This document shows, piece by piece, positions 32,001 to 41,051 of a stretch of 64,000 nt of DNA (position 1 is the first letter of the stretch; each line of letters opens with the position of its first letter). The position numbers and the translations under genes were made by a program. A model generated the notes under the pieces. The model did not search any database, had not been told where the DNA came from, and was given only the letters and a program-made list of their open reading frames with translations. The DNA comes from Tritrichomonas foetus (Eukaryota > Parabasalia > Tritrichomonadida > Tritrichomonadidae), in assembly GCA_001839685.1 (NCBI GenBank), contig MLAK01000229.1, positions 32,609 through 96,608 of the forward strand, read 5' to 3'.

Positions 32001-33002
32001 TTCACTGGTTCATGGGATAAAGTCACAGAAATTGTTGGAGAAATGCCAATTGATGTTGGCTCTACATCAGTTGTTGCTCAAAATATTCCAGACGTTGCTC
32101 TACAAGTTCTTGATATCAAGGCTAAAAGTGACGTTAATCTTCAACCAACAAGTAAAACAACTGCTTTCACAACACCACAAGTTATTAAAGCAGCTGATAA
32201 GAAGTACATCTTCCCTGAAGGTCACACTGTGACATTTAAGAACATTACATTCTATAATACCAAAGGAAAGACGACCGCTGACCTTGAACTCTCTGGTGCG
32301 GAAAATGGTGATGAGTCGGCTACAGTTCTTGGTTTATCTCTTATGATTGGTGCAAAAGAATCTGAGATCAAGACTGAGGATTTATTAATCACAAAAGCCA
32401 CTATTGTTGACGTTGGCACATTATCTGTTTCCAAGTCATTAGAATTCGGCCCAGAAGCCCAATTAATGGCTAGTTCATTGAAAGCAGATAGCACTAAATT
32501 AACATTAGGTTATCAGCTTGGTTCATCCTTCGCTACATTCCCTGATTCTTTGGCCCCAAGCTCAATTGTCCTTTCTTATGTCGGTGATGGCTCAAGTGTT
32601 GATGATGAAATAGATTATTCATCCTATTTAGGTTCAGTTAAAACAATTAAATCCTTTGATACAGAAGAAGCATGTAATAATTGGAAAGGAATGATTTCTT
32701 ATTCCTCAAGATATACGAGTTTCGATGGTGATAAATCAGTTGTTTCATCACTTTGCCAAAAAGATGCAACAACAAACAAGTTCTCACTGGCAATTAATGT
32801 TACATCAGTTCCAACTGGTGAAATGAAACCAGATGAGGTAGCACCAGGTGACCCAACAGAAAAGAAGCTTCCAATCGGAGCAATCGTTGGTGGTGTTGTT
32901 GGCGGTGTCGCATTAATTGCAATTATTAGTGTTCTTGTCTGGTTCTTTGCCTTCCGTAAGAAGAAGGCCCCTGTACAAGCTGAAGATGAATCGAAGCCAT
33001 AA
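29046..33002 (+). CDS. Large type I surface membrane protein, family not recognised
   Basis: A 1318-residue protein. The N-terminus is a short signal peptide (MLFLALSSLAASFTF). A ~1260-residue, beta-rich ectodomain follows, with several N-glycosylation sequons (NLT, NST, NSS, NIT, NTT, NGS, NVT) and few cysteines. One membrane helix lies at ~1276-1302 (GAIVGGVVGGVALIAIISVL), then a short tail RKKKAPVQAEDESKP. The glycine-rich GGVVGG-type anchor with a short basic-acidic tail is common to trichomonad surface proteins. It is probably displayed on the plasma membrane or in the endolysosomal system. I see no leucine-rich, BspA, protease or Pmp-type repeats. Adhesion or cell-cell contact is a guess. 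The stop lies in TAAA. Confidence 0.78.
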   Translation: MLFLALSSLAASFTFKVCSENGGSCSSNPYTKEQFTAQFLNGLYEYGNADIIEFEKETDSEGNLTLNFDGINPNFVISLYDTSTNSTLTIQTAAPSNYANTSVIPCIIAAGYNIVVQNSDTKAEYNTLQVRQTVEGSSIKSSDSRPLKIITDRRNIYYSGMSSSRYSSLAPIIGTSAYLNINDNSILVRADPNESVMYTIEPVQTYQRYFYNNLDFDDDYFIQSRLYVYLSVKATVTYGKKKVTLTFSNGKTITFVGAGDRIHIEFGLADESTVTCENNLLASDVIPPIVRTSSSSDSKGVTIRGNWPDNIKYRYPSMYLGKGVYVVPFSIYGDSLRGKIFYGAQNYPASSDYDSVNAQITLIEKNSSLSGFFDSDNITLLLQTEQETTLYIKGGIRTRANRREIYDDKTGSWTGIFYYEYPQLFAASPKLTIIASEAKEGLNLTGNAKYYVQKIDNSDQEIEKTIYTLRPGGTVIVPYTMSFNDVGTAFEKIYNDFASKNPEPPEKSKFIEYWNYYIKFATNKAGELSEALETLAMKPVKLNINAQALAEGQKNRLQIRRMDYPVASLYSLNLNKEFPAVCSSSGTLDLSQWELSYGKDLIKGLLEYFEASVDDVDEYLPQIKDTAIEGEFVSTDNKKCIGFKNTKMPASTFELVVFTTNTTYLEIMKKISIISLLTADDLEVTNKLKNKASRNIFLVAMDDTPSGKSINLKGISEEANVFLFGAPFKAFDDVMNAVEYIDGLNGSDPNIDFEKLMLDKICEVVKKYKTYLPKVNVIFDDRLQTLFTFTTELTTSHLECSTFVSFASSVVATEFNAATTITDSQTFELMKSLTFNILVILPVSLDPPNLYVVDQIKFEEDGWLLHYAKGYLDQYKSFEVKPTTHKIPQNRVTSQLLVYSMTDNIDFNVPETIKGKVYGAGITTEFTSITVKDFPGMFTLEGVTSRLRGEIAEILHGITSAFTSKNAHLLEGGEGEGSTSTTSVKFTGSWDKVTEIVGEMPIDVGSTSVVAQNIPDVALQVLDIKAKSDVNLQPTSKTTAFTTPQVIKAADKKYIFPEGHTVTFKNITFYNTKGKTTADLELSGAENGDESATVLGLSLMIGAKESEIKTEDLLITKATIVDVGTLSVSKSLEFGPEAQLMASSLKADSTKLTLGYQLGSSFATFPDSLAPSSIVLSYVGDGSSVDDEIDYSSYLGSVKTIKSFDTEEACNNWKGMISYSSRYTSFDGDKSVVSSLCQKDATTNKFSLAINVTSVPTGEMKPDEVAPGDPTEKKLPIGAIVGGVVGGVALIAIISVLVWFFAFRKKKAPVQAEDESKP

Positions 33003-33209
33003 ATTAACTAAACTCACTTATTTTTTTTTCTCTTCTATAAAATGTCTTTCTTTTTTAATTCTTGCACAAATATTGCGTTATTAATTCGCCAATTTGATTA
33101 AATTTGAAGAGGATTAGTCTGTAATATATCTAAAAGGAAAAGATTAAATTAAGATCATGAAAATTATAGAATATGTATGATTGATTAAAAAAAATCATAC
33201 GAATTAGAA

Positions 33210-33370
33210 ACAAAAATAAGAAATAAGAAATCAAAATAAGAATAAGAAATCCAAATAAGAAATAAGAATGAGAAATAAGAATGAGAAATAAGAATAAGAA
33301 TAAGAAATAAGAATAAGAAATAAGAATGAGAAATAAGAATAAGAAATCAAAATAAGAAATAAGAAGAATT
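33210..33370. repeat. A-rich tandem repeat (AAGAAT/AAATAAG units)
   Basis: About 160 bp of irregular repeats built from AAATAAGAAT and GAATGAGAAATAAG, almost entirely purines on the plus strand. It lies in the 3'-to-3' gap between the surface-protein gene and RPA32. It has no coding content. Confidence 0.85.
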
Positions 33371-33449
33371 ATTTATTCAAAATTATTTTCTGCACCTGCA
33401 ATATGACTTTATTGTTTGATCAAAAGAATATTAAACAAATGATCCAAAT

Positions 33450-34274
33450 TTAACAGCATGCATAGTGATCAGCTTCAGCAGCACTATAAATCTCACCACC
33501 ATAGTTCAGAGCTTCAATAGCTTGCAGGACTTCGTCGACAGAGTAAATGTTTGATAAAGCCTGAGCGATTTGGTCTTGGTGAACACCGTAGGTCTGATCC
33601 TTGGCTCGGATATAGTCAAGGACTGCTTTTTTGACCATTTCTTCACGCTGGAGTGATGGCTCAGCTTGACGCTGGTTGGTTGTCTGCTGCTGTTGAGCAG
33701 GCGCGTGAATTTGATCTTTCGCATCATTGTCAAATGCCGAGTTCTTGGGCAAACCATGGAGCATGTACTTGTGGACATAAAGCGCTTGAAGAGTGTGATA
33801 AGGAATTTGGTCAAAGTCTTCTACTGGCTTCACTTTAAATGCTGATATATATGGCGGAGCAGATCTGTCTTTCGTTCCGGTATTGATTCTTCCACACACG
33901 TAAGCGTATGTGTGGACCTGAAGAGCTGGCTCTAAATTCATGCTGTCTGATTGCGTGAAATCTTGAACACGAAATACGCCGGTGCCATCGTCAATATCGT
34001 AAACAATCGAAATATTCTCTTCAGAGACATTCACAATTAAGCCACAGATCGACACAATCTTTCTTTGAACGCCGTCAATCATTAATGGCTTGCCTGGTTC
34101 GGGATTAGCATCGAGAATTTGTTTAATCGTGACGGGAACTAATGTGTCGTCTGTGCGGACTGGCAGTCTGTTGTCGGCCTCTGATGGAATCTTATCTCCT
34201 GGATCAAAACCACCTCCTTCAATCATTCGCAAAAAAAAGTTTTGTACGTTAAGGTATTTTTCATAGAAATTCAT
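33450..34274 (-). CDS. RPA2: Replication protein A, 32-kDa subunit (RPA2)
   Basis: A 274-residue RPA32, the middle subunit of the eukaryotic single-strand DNA-binding trimer used in replication, repair and recombination. GGGFDPG near the N-terminus matches the Gly-rich start of the family. The OB fold at ~55-165 shows VPVTIKQILDA, IVYDIDDGTGVFRVQDF and a VKPVEDFDQIPYHTLQA end. The C-terminal ~70 residues fit the winged-helix protein-interaction domain (YGVHQDQIAQALSNIY). The chosen start is the ATG at 34274; Met17 (MIEGGGFDPG) is an alternative that would be nearer the usual N-terminus. The phospho-rich N-tail of animal RPA32 is missing. The stop lies in TAAA. A RAD51 paralogue lies on the same strand upstream. 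Confidence 0.88.
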   Translation of the reverse strand: MNFYEKYLNVQNFFLRMIEGGGFDPGDKIPSEADNRLPVRTDDTLVPVTIKQILDANPEPGKPLMIDGVQRKIVSICGLIVNVSEENISIVYDIDDGTGVFRVQDFTQSDSMNLEPALQVHTYAYVCGRINTGTKDRSAPPYISAFKVKPVEDFDQIPYHTLQALYVHKYMLHGLPKNSAFDNDAKDQIHAPAQQQQTTNQRQAEPSLQREEMVKKAVLDYIRAKDQTYGVHQDQIAQALSNIYSVDEVLQAIEALNYGGEIYSAAEADHYACC

Positions 34275-34747
34275 AGCTTAGTTTGAATTAATTCAATTTA
34301 GTTCATTTGGGAAGTAAATTTGAAAAGAGCATTTTGGCGCGCCATTCTGGGTTATCAGACTTGATGAAAAGTCAGAGATTTAACAAAACAGAGTTTTTTC
34401 ATTTTGTAGCACTTTTAAAGTCTTCTGCCCTTTTAGTCACAAATCTGTTTCCATATTATGTCAAGCATGAATCAATATGGAATTAATCATCTGATTAAAT
34501 CACATTAATTTGTATAAAATATCTTTACATCGAATGCCCCGAATGTTTCAGAAAATAATGGAGAATAATTATTGTCGATAATCCAAAATGTGGAATTTTT
34601 TCTGGATTTTGTAGTCTAGATCACTTTTACACACTAATGTAAATTTGATCCACTTCATCAAAATGATTTTGTTTTTTCACATCGTTTTCACTCGATTGAT
34701 TATTTCATGAAAGAGTAAATGTGTCTAATCTTTCAGATTGTTTTTCA

Positions 34748-35077
34748 TTCTCATGTTTATGTTTTTCATTCTCATGNNNNNNNNNNNNNNNNNNNNNNNN
34801 NNNNNNNNNNNNNNNNNNNNNNNNNNNNNNNNNNNNNNNNNNNNNNNNNNNNNNNNNNNNNNNNNNNNCATTCTCATGTTTTTGTTTTCCATTCTCATGT
34901 TTTTGTTTTCCATTCTCATGTTTTTGTTTTCCATTCTCATGTTTTTGTTTTCCATTCTCATGTTTTTGTTTTCCATTCTCATGTTTTTGTTTTTGTTTTT
35001 CATTCTCATGTTTTTGTTTTCCATTCTCATGTTTTTGTTTTCCATTCTCATGTTTTTGTTTTCCATTCTCATGTTTT
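34748..35077. repeat. 21-bp minisatellite with assembly gap
   Basis: Copies of CATTCTCATGTTTTTGTTTTC are in perfect tandem at 34869-34973 (five copies). A 27-bp variant with an inserted TGTTTT follows at 34974-35000, then three more perfect copies and a partial one. A slightly different form (TTTATG) precedes the N run at 34777-34868. The period is a multiple of three and stop-free, so long shadow ORFs appear on both strands. No credible protein is encoded. Confidence 0.92.
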
Positions 35078-35198
35078 AGAAATACTCATATGTTTTTGGA
35101 ATGATAGAAATCAGAATAAATTGCAAATTTCATTGATAATAGTGATTGAAAGAAATGATAAAAAACACTTTTATTTAATTCACAAAAACTATATTTCC

Positions 35199-36110
35199 CT
35201 ATTCGACAGGCAGTCCCTCTTCTTCCACTTCAGCCAAAGTCTGAATTAAAATGTGCGATTTTTTATGCGGGAAGCGAGGAGATGCAACAAGCTCGCATCT
35301 GCTTGTAAAGAATGCCTTCGATGTTACAATCAAACGTTGGTGCCAAAGTGAGGCATAGATGCGGCCAAGAAACGGCTGGGGTGGAAAAGTGTCATTTCTA
35401 AGTGAATTCGTGACTATTCCGACACAATTCATATCTTGAACGATCTTTTTGAACTCAATTGCAAATTCCTGCAACATGGCTGAGCCTGGGCCACTTTTCA
35501 TGGTTGAGCTCTGGAATAATGAAATTTCGCTGTCAACGATTATTAAATCTGGCTGCGCGTTTCGAATGTAAAGGTTGATGGCTGTGAATACTTCGTTTGA
35601 GTTTGAACAAAGGGCGACATGAAAAGAATTGGAATCTGAATAATTTGGAAGCGATTCTTCATTCAGCTGTATAAATTCTGAAGGCGGAAGGTTCAGCGAC
35701 AGTAAAATATTCTGAAAGATGTTTGGTTGAAGAGAAAAATCAGCGTCGATATATAATACTTTTCCAGAAACAGATACTTCGTGTGCGATTTTGACACATA
35801 TTCGAGTCTTTCCAACACCTGGTCCACCTTCAATGCTTGTAACTTCGCCTCTGTAAAATGGTCCTCCAAACAAGAAGTCCAATGAGGTACTAAGTGGAAC
35901 TCTTTCTTGGATATCACTCGCATTGGTGAAGTTGGAGTTTTTGAGTCCGAATACATGTGACTTGTATTGAACAAATGATTCTGCTCTTTGCTTCAGCGGA
36001 TCTGAAACTTGGCAGAAATTTGTCTGAGCAAAATCGGTATCTGTGATAATATGGTTGATGTTAAACACTGATCCAATTCTTTGCTGAAGATCGAGTTGAA
36101 GAATTGTCAT
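35199..36110 (-). CDS. RAD51-family recombinase paralogue
   Basis: A 303-residue RecA/RAD51-fold ATPase. The core starts VPLSTSLDFLFGGPFYRGEV, then the Walker A motif GPGVGKT (96-102) and Walker B LIIVDS (~189-194). The GGxF..GE(V)T..G.PG.GKT pattern and C-terminal strand order fit RAD51 paralogues (closest impression RAD51C/XRCC3 type), not RAD51 or DMC1, and there is no helix-hairpin-helix N-terminal domain. The N-terminal ~55 residues match nothing I recognise. Such paralogues help load RAD51 on DNA during homologous repair. The start is the ATG at 36110. The family is clear; which paralogue is not. Confidence 0.82.
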   Translation of the reverse strand: MTILQLDLQQRIGSVFNINHIITDTDFAQTNFCQVSDPLKQRAESFVQYKSHVFGLKNSNFTNASDIQERVPLSTSLDFLFGGPFYRGEVTSIEGGPGVGKTRICVKIAHEVSVSGKVLYIDADFSLQPNIFQNILLSLNLPPSEFIQLNEESLPNYSDSNSFHVALCSNSNEVFTAINLYIRNAQPDLIIVDSEISLFQSSTMKSGPGSAMLQEFAIEFKKIVQDMNCVGIVTNSLRNDTFPPQPFLGRIYASLWHQRLIVTSKAFFTSRCELVASPRFPHKKSHILIQTLAEVEEEGLPVE

Positions 36111-36637
36111 GCTGTGAAAAAAATAAAATTGGTAAATGTTACCTAAGTGAACTTCACTTTATTTTTTGGATATTTTTGACCTTTGATATTTTAGCCATAA
36201 CCGATGTTACTTTTCAATTTAGTTTTATTAAAAATGGAAATATCTCCTTATTTTCCAATCTAAATAATAAAATTATATCTTTTTTATATTTAAATACATA
36301 GTTTAATAAATAATTAGCATATGAGTTTTTGTTCAACGCGAAAACTTGATCTTTTTTGATAAATTCACTGTTTCTATATGCCTACTCCAGTAATAGAATA
36401 AACATTAGAATAATGTACATCTCTTAGATGTGTCTACAGTAATTGAATAAACAGAAGAATGGAAAATGAAAAAAGGAGAAAAAGTAATATTTTTTTTTTC
36501 GGAATTTTACATAAAAATAAATTAACAAGTATCAATCTTACATACATACAAAATAACAATCATGTATCTTGATCAAGTGATTAGAGTTGTATCATAATTT
36601 GTTCAAGCTGAACTCTTCACAATTATGTAGAATATGC
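36111..36637. other. Intergenic, no gene seen
   Basis: A 527-bp AT-rich spacer between two minus-strand genes. The ORF at 36104-36301 overlaps the RAD51-paralogue start and is judged a shadow. No repeat or RNA gene was found. Confidence 0.55.
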
Positions 36638-38455
36638 TTAATTTTCTGGTTCTGGTTCAGGTTCTGCCAGTGGCTCTGGTTCTGCCTGTGATTCTGGTTT
36701 TATGTCAGTTTCATTTTGATTATCTGTTCGGGTTTCCGTTGGTATGTCAGTTTGTGCTTCAGGTTCAGCTTTTGTTTCATTTTGAGTTGGTATTTCTGTC
36801 TCACTTTCTGTTTCTTGAGTTGATTCTTGTTTTATTTCTTTTTCGGGACACATATGGTCATCTGCAGAATCTCCTCCACTGGAAAATGAAATCTTGTCAA
36901 GTTCCTTTGCAAAGATATCATGATCGAAATCCTCACCAAGATTGATTGCATTTAATGCGATTGACTCCCATGTTGCCTTTGAATTACTTGCATTCTTCTT
37001 TTCCATTGTCTTGTCTTCAATTTGTTCAAATTTCTCTGGATTCATCTGCTTCAGTTTATTTATAATGTCTTGGGTTTTATGGACAACATCAGGTGACCAA
37101 AAGTCACTCAGTTTAGTTAATTCTGGGTATAAAACAGTGATTATTTCGTCAGAGAATGTTGAAAACAGGAAAAGAAAAGAAGCGTCACTCATAACTTTGA
37201 GTACAGCGGTTACTACTTTGTAGTTTTGTCCTTTAATGCAGTGGGCAAGACGATAGAAAAGTTTATTAGCACAATGCTTATGACCGTTAGGACTGATAAA
37301 TGGCGCAATGATAGCAAAATGTGTGACAAAAAGGGATTGCTTGTCTGTGTTTGTTTTTGGCCAGTGGTTTAGAAGGTAGTGAAGGGAAACGTGTGGAATT
37401 TCATCGAATATTCCATAGTACAATGAACAAATATCAGATAGTTGGTCATAAAAATGAGATAAGAAGAGTGATGAAAAAAGTGGTAAAATATGGCTTTCAA
37501 AAAGTTCTTTGGTTGGTGGTTTCTCACAATTTCCAGATTTGAAGGATTCATTCAAATAATTTAAGGCGGGGCCGACACAGAGATACCCAGAAGTGTTATC
37601 ATGAATATGTCTGTGAATCCGAGTAATACACTCATTAAATAACACTTCTTGTAAATCCGGAAATTGCTCTTTGAAAATTGTAAATATGCTGTCAATTGAT
37701 CTTCTTTCGTTGAAATCTGGTGAATTGTAAAACTCAAAAAGGTTTCTAATAAAGTCTGCTTGGAAGTTGGCGGCCAGAATGAGCGACGACGCCTGTCTGA
37801 GAACTAATAAAAGAATTTTATGAATGTATTGAATTTCATTCCAATTTGAGAGTGTCAAGCTAACGTTTTGGTCGCTGTACAAGTAAACCTTTGGTATGTC
37901 AGGAACATGGCCTGATAAATTGTCTTTTATAAGAAGGATTAAATCTTTTAATATATTCTCGGAAATTTTCGAAAAGCATTGCGGCTGCTGTAGAATGCTG
38001 TGAAGTTTGGCGATTGGTAACTCTTTGTCGTTGGAAAATTCACCTTTAGGTGCCCCGTCTGGTATGTAATTGCCTCTCACCAATTTAATTTCTTTGATAA
38101 GGTCGGGGATTTTCTCGAATTCTGGGTTATTTTCTTGGTTTTGTGAGTTCAAGTTTTGTATGAGCATTTTTGGGACTGATGGTGCTGTTTTACGTCTGTT
38201 GAAATAGAAATTTGGAGGTGGCGGGTTTTTAGATGGCGGCCTTGAAGCGCACCCTGCCCCATTGGGTGCAAACTGGACCTTTGCTGGCTTTATTGACATC
38301 GGCCGTGGGAGTGGAAAGGGTTTGCTTTGAGGTGAATGATTACCTAATAACGAAGGAATCGGACAAGCTTCGGTTGGATTTGGAGCACTGTGTGGAGCGA
38401 TTAAGCCATCTTTACTTTCGATAGGTTTTGCGGCTTGAAATGGGGGTATATTCAT
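36638..38455 (-). CDS. PP2A B56 (B')-like regulatory subunit, divergent
   Basis: A 605-residue protein with a Pro-rich, probably disordered N-terminus (~1-110), a helical-repeat core and an acidic Glu/Thr/Pro tail. The core follows the HEAT-like order of B56 subunits: FQADFIRNLFEFYNSPDFNE, then a RRS..SIFTIF region, HPILPLFSSLFL-like helices, LLNHWPKTNTDKQ and LFYRLAHCIKGQNYKVVTA. The LxxWPKTxxxKE/Q pattern is a hallmark of B56. B56 subunits direct the PP2A core to proteins with LxxIxE motifs. Identity to animal B56 is clearly low, so this is a divergent branch. It starts at the ATG at 38455. The head-to-head neighbour at 39061 is also B56-like. Confidence 0.78.
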   Translation of the reverse strand: MNIPPFQAAKPIESKDGLIAPHSAPNPTEACPIPSLLGNHSPQSKPFPLPRPMSIKPAKVQFAPNGAGCASRPPSKNPPPPNFYFNRRKTAPSVPKMLIQNLNSQNQENNPEFEKIPDLIKEIKLVRGNYIPDGAPKGEFSNDKELPIAKLHSILQQPQCFSKISENILKDLILLIKDNLSGHVPDIPKVYLYSDQNVSLTLSNWNEIQYIHKILLLVLRQASSLILAANFQADFIRNLFEFYNSPDFNERRSIDSIFTIFKEQFPDLQEVLFNECITRIHRHIHDNTSGYLCVGPALNYLNESFKSGNCEKPPTKELFESHILPLFSSLFLSHFYDQLSDICSLYYGIFDEIPHVSLHYLLNHWPKTNTDKQSLFVTHFAIIAPFISPNGHKHCANKLFYRLAHCIKGQNYKVVTAVLKVMSDASFLFLFSTFSDEIITVLYPELTKLSDFWSPDVVHKTQDIINKLKQMNPEKFEQIEDKTMEKKNASNSKATWESIALNAINLGEDFDHDIFAKELDKISFSSGGDSADDHMCPEKEIKQESTQETESETEIPTQNETKAEPEAQTDIPTETRTDNQNETDIKPESQAEPEPLAEPEPEPEN

Positions 38456-39060
38456 TTAAAATAACCTTTGAATAATATCAAAGATAATGTTGTTATTATG
38501 ATATATTTTATGTCAGAAACTTTTTGAATGAATTGAATAAATAACCATTAGAAACATCATCAATTTCACTGAAGAAAGTGAAGATTGTAATCTGAATTTT
38601 ATATCTTGATTAATCGAAATATATTGGATCTATTTAAATTACATTTGAGAAAATAATAGGGAATATAAATTGGTTTTTCACAATATCTTCTATTGAATAG
38701 TTTACACATTATTTCAAAGATCTAGATAAACTTTACAAAAAGTTATTGTTCAAAAAAGTTTATTCAAAAATAATAGAAACTTTTATCGTCATTCAGAAAA
38801 AAGAGAAATAAGATTGAAGCGATTTCATTGAATAATATTGAAAAATTGGGAAAAAATAATTATTATTTTTGAAAAAGTTGATTAATTCTGAATGTCAATA
38901 ACGTGGCTTATTTAAAAGTGGAGAAATAGTTTGTGTGAAAAACTAAACCAAACCAAAATTCATATTTCAAAGAAATATTCAACTTTTTGTGCAATTGGAG
39001 AAACTTTTTATTATCAAAAACATAAATTTGAATTAAACCAAAGGGAAACGAAACCAATCG
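38456..39060. other. Shared upstream region of two B56-like genes
   Basis: This 605-bp AT-rich interval separates the head-to-head B56-like genes. It probably holds both promoters. Nothing like a shared motif or inverted repeat was recognised by eye. Confidence 0.6.
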
Positions 39061-40827
39061 ATGTCTCTTCCAGGCGGTTTCACTCGTACAAAATCATCTT
39101 CTCTACTAATTGCCAAAAAAAGTCCGTCGGTTGGAATTAAGAGACCTTATTTATCGATTCGCGCACCAACATTGGATCCTATTGATAATGACAATGAAGT
39201 AATCCAGTCGACAGAAGAAAAAAGCGAAACTATTACCGAATTTAATCCAGTTGTGGATTTTGAAATCAATAACGTTGTCTCACTAACCAACGTTCGCGAT
39301 GTGTCAACCAAGGAATTGCCAATCATCGAGCTGCCACCAATTCCGCCTGTCAAAGATGCTTCGTTTGAAATGATATTAAGCGCCAAATTAGAATTATGCT
39401 CTGAGAATTTAGATTTTATTCACAAAGAGATGCAATTATCACAAAAGGACGAAAAACGGAAAACATTAAACGAATTCATAGCATTTTTCGACAATACAAA
39501 AGAGGCGAAAAAAATGAATTCGGTTTATCAGAGGGCTTTTTTTAGAATGATCGAAAAAAACATTTTTCGAAATGATCCAAAATTTCCAACCGCTCTTGAA
39601 ACATATAATTATACATTAAATGTTGTTGAGCCCTCTTGGCCTCATTTAATGTTTTGTTATCAATTATTGACTCGTTTCATTCAGGTATTTCCAAATGCAG
39701 AATTTGTAAGTTTTTCGGTTTTCAAAAAGGCTCTTTTTTTGATGCAGCTTCCAGATGCAAATGAACGTTACCAACTTGTAGTTTTCACAAAGCTGTATTA
39801 TGACATCCGTCAGAAAGAACAGCAAAAAATTCTTCGTGAAGTTAAAAATTCATTAATTATGTTAAGATCAGGCCTTTACAAACCTTTTTGCTTGATGCCT
39901 TTGTTTTTATTGTTTGCTCATATTTTAATGCGTCGCATGAATAACATTGATGAAGATTGTATCAGAGCATTTAAAGAAGGGGCCCTTCCACTTATTGGTT
40001 TCCCTTATATGCATAACCAATATTCACATTTTAAAACTTTCTTCACTAATGCAGTCCACATCCATCCAAGCTTTATTTATTTAATTTTAGAGCATCTTCA
40101 GAAAAAATGGCCGAGACAAAGTGGATCCAAAATTCAAATGATGTTAGATTTCCTCATCCACATTGTGATAACGAATATGCCACAGGCTGATTTTTCACAA
40201 ATGTCTCAAGCATTCTTCTCATTTCTGGCAAGTCAGCTTCGTTTTACACATTTAAAATTTAACATTGTAATTTTATCTCTTTGGACAAAAGAAGAATATA
40301 GAAAGTTCATTGTGGCAAATTCAGCAATTGCTATTGATAGAATGCTTGAGCAAATTAATAATGTTGCTAAAAAGCATTGGGATGAAGTAATCAGAAAGAA
40401 AGCTGAGCAAGTTTTAAATGAAATGTGTTCAATAAATTCCGGTGAATATCATAAAAAGCGCTTACTTTTGAAAAGAAAAGCTAATATTGGTATTCAATAT
40501 GATGGAATTGATGATGCAACGACAAATGCAGATGATTGGGCAATGATTGCATCACAAGTAATCACTAATCAGAAAAAATTGAGTGCAAAATTAAATGAAA
40601 TTGACGAATACTTTCACAAGTATAAAGATGACACAGAAGTGAGATTCATTCCACGTAATTTTAAATATGACATCAAAAAACAATTTGTTTCACGTTCTTT
40701 TAATGCTAATTCGGGGTACCAATCAGCCAACAATCTTATTCCCAAATCACGAACACTTTTGTCTGGTCGAGAATCGGGTGGACCGAACCTTATCAAAATT
40801 CCCTCAAAATCCCTTCTCAAACTCTAA
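39061..40827 (+). CDS. PP2A B56 (B')-like regulatory subunit, second copy
   Basis: A 588-residue protein. The N-terminal ~110 residues are low in structure. The core has the family block VVEPSWPHLMFCYQLLTRFI, equivalent to the AWPHLQLVYEFFLRFL region of B56. Further helices follow (LPDANERYQLVVFTKLYYDI, ILEHLQKKWPRQSGSKIQMM and a LWTKEEYRKFIV end). Compared with canonical B56 the WPKT motif is altered to WPRQ, and the sequence is more divergent than its neighbour. A role in selecting PP2A substrates is inferred. The start is the ATG at 39061. The head-to-head arrangement with another B56-like gene suggests an old duplication or shared control. Confidence 0.72.
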   Translation: MSLPGGFTRTKSSSLLIAKKSPSVGIKRPYLSIRAPTLDPIDNDNEVIQSTEEKSETITEFNPVVDFEINNVVSLTNVRDVSTKELPIIELPPIPPVKDASFEMILSAKLELCSENLDFIHKEMQLSQKDEKRKTLNEFIAFFDNTKEAKKMNSVYQRAFFRMIEKNIFRNDPKFPTALETYNYTLNVVEPSWPHLMFCYQLLTRFIQVFPNAEFVSFSVFKKALFLMQLPDANERYQLVVFTKLYYDIRQKEQQKILREVKNSLIMLRSGLYKPFCLMPLFLLFAHILMRRMNNIDEDCIRAFKEGALPLIGFPYMHNQYSHFKTFFTNAVHIHPSFIYLILEHLQKKWPRQSGSKIQMMLDFLIHIVITNMPQADFSQMSQAFFSFLASQLRFTHLKFNIVILSLWTKEEYRKFIVANSAIAIDRMLEQINNVAKKHWDEVIRKKAEQVLNEMCSINSGEYHKKRLLLKRKANIGIQYDGIDDATTNADDWAMIASQVITNQKKLSAKLNEIDEYFHKYKDDTEVRFIPRNFKYDIKKQFVSRSFNANSGYQSANNLIPKSRTLLSGRESGGPNLIKIPSKSLLKL

Positions 40828-41051
40828 TTTCGTTCATTTGTTTTATATTGCTTTCATTCTTTCTCTGTTACATTCTTTCTTTGTTACATTTTTATATTAT
40901 TAGAAATTACATTATTTTCTTTGTAAGTAAATATTCCGGCGATAACTTTTTCATTATATTCATATTTTATCTTTTGAATTATCTTTCGCACAATTTTCAT
41001 TATAAAACCAGTATTGAAATAAAAACTGAGTGATAAAAAACAGTTTATTGG

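Noticed and set aside
34719..35249. Long ORFs across the 21-bp repeat and its gap
   Set aside because: The period is divisible by three and stop-free, so all look open; the N gap adds false residues and no protein is recognised.
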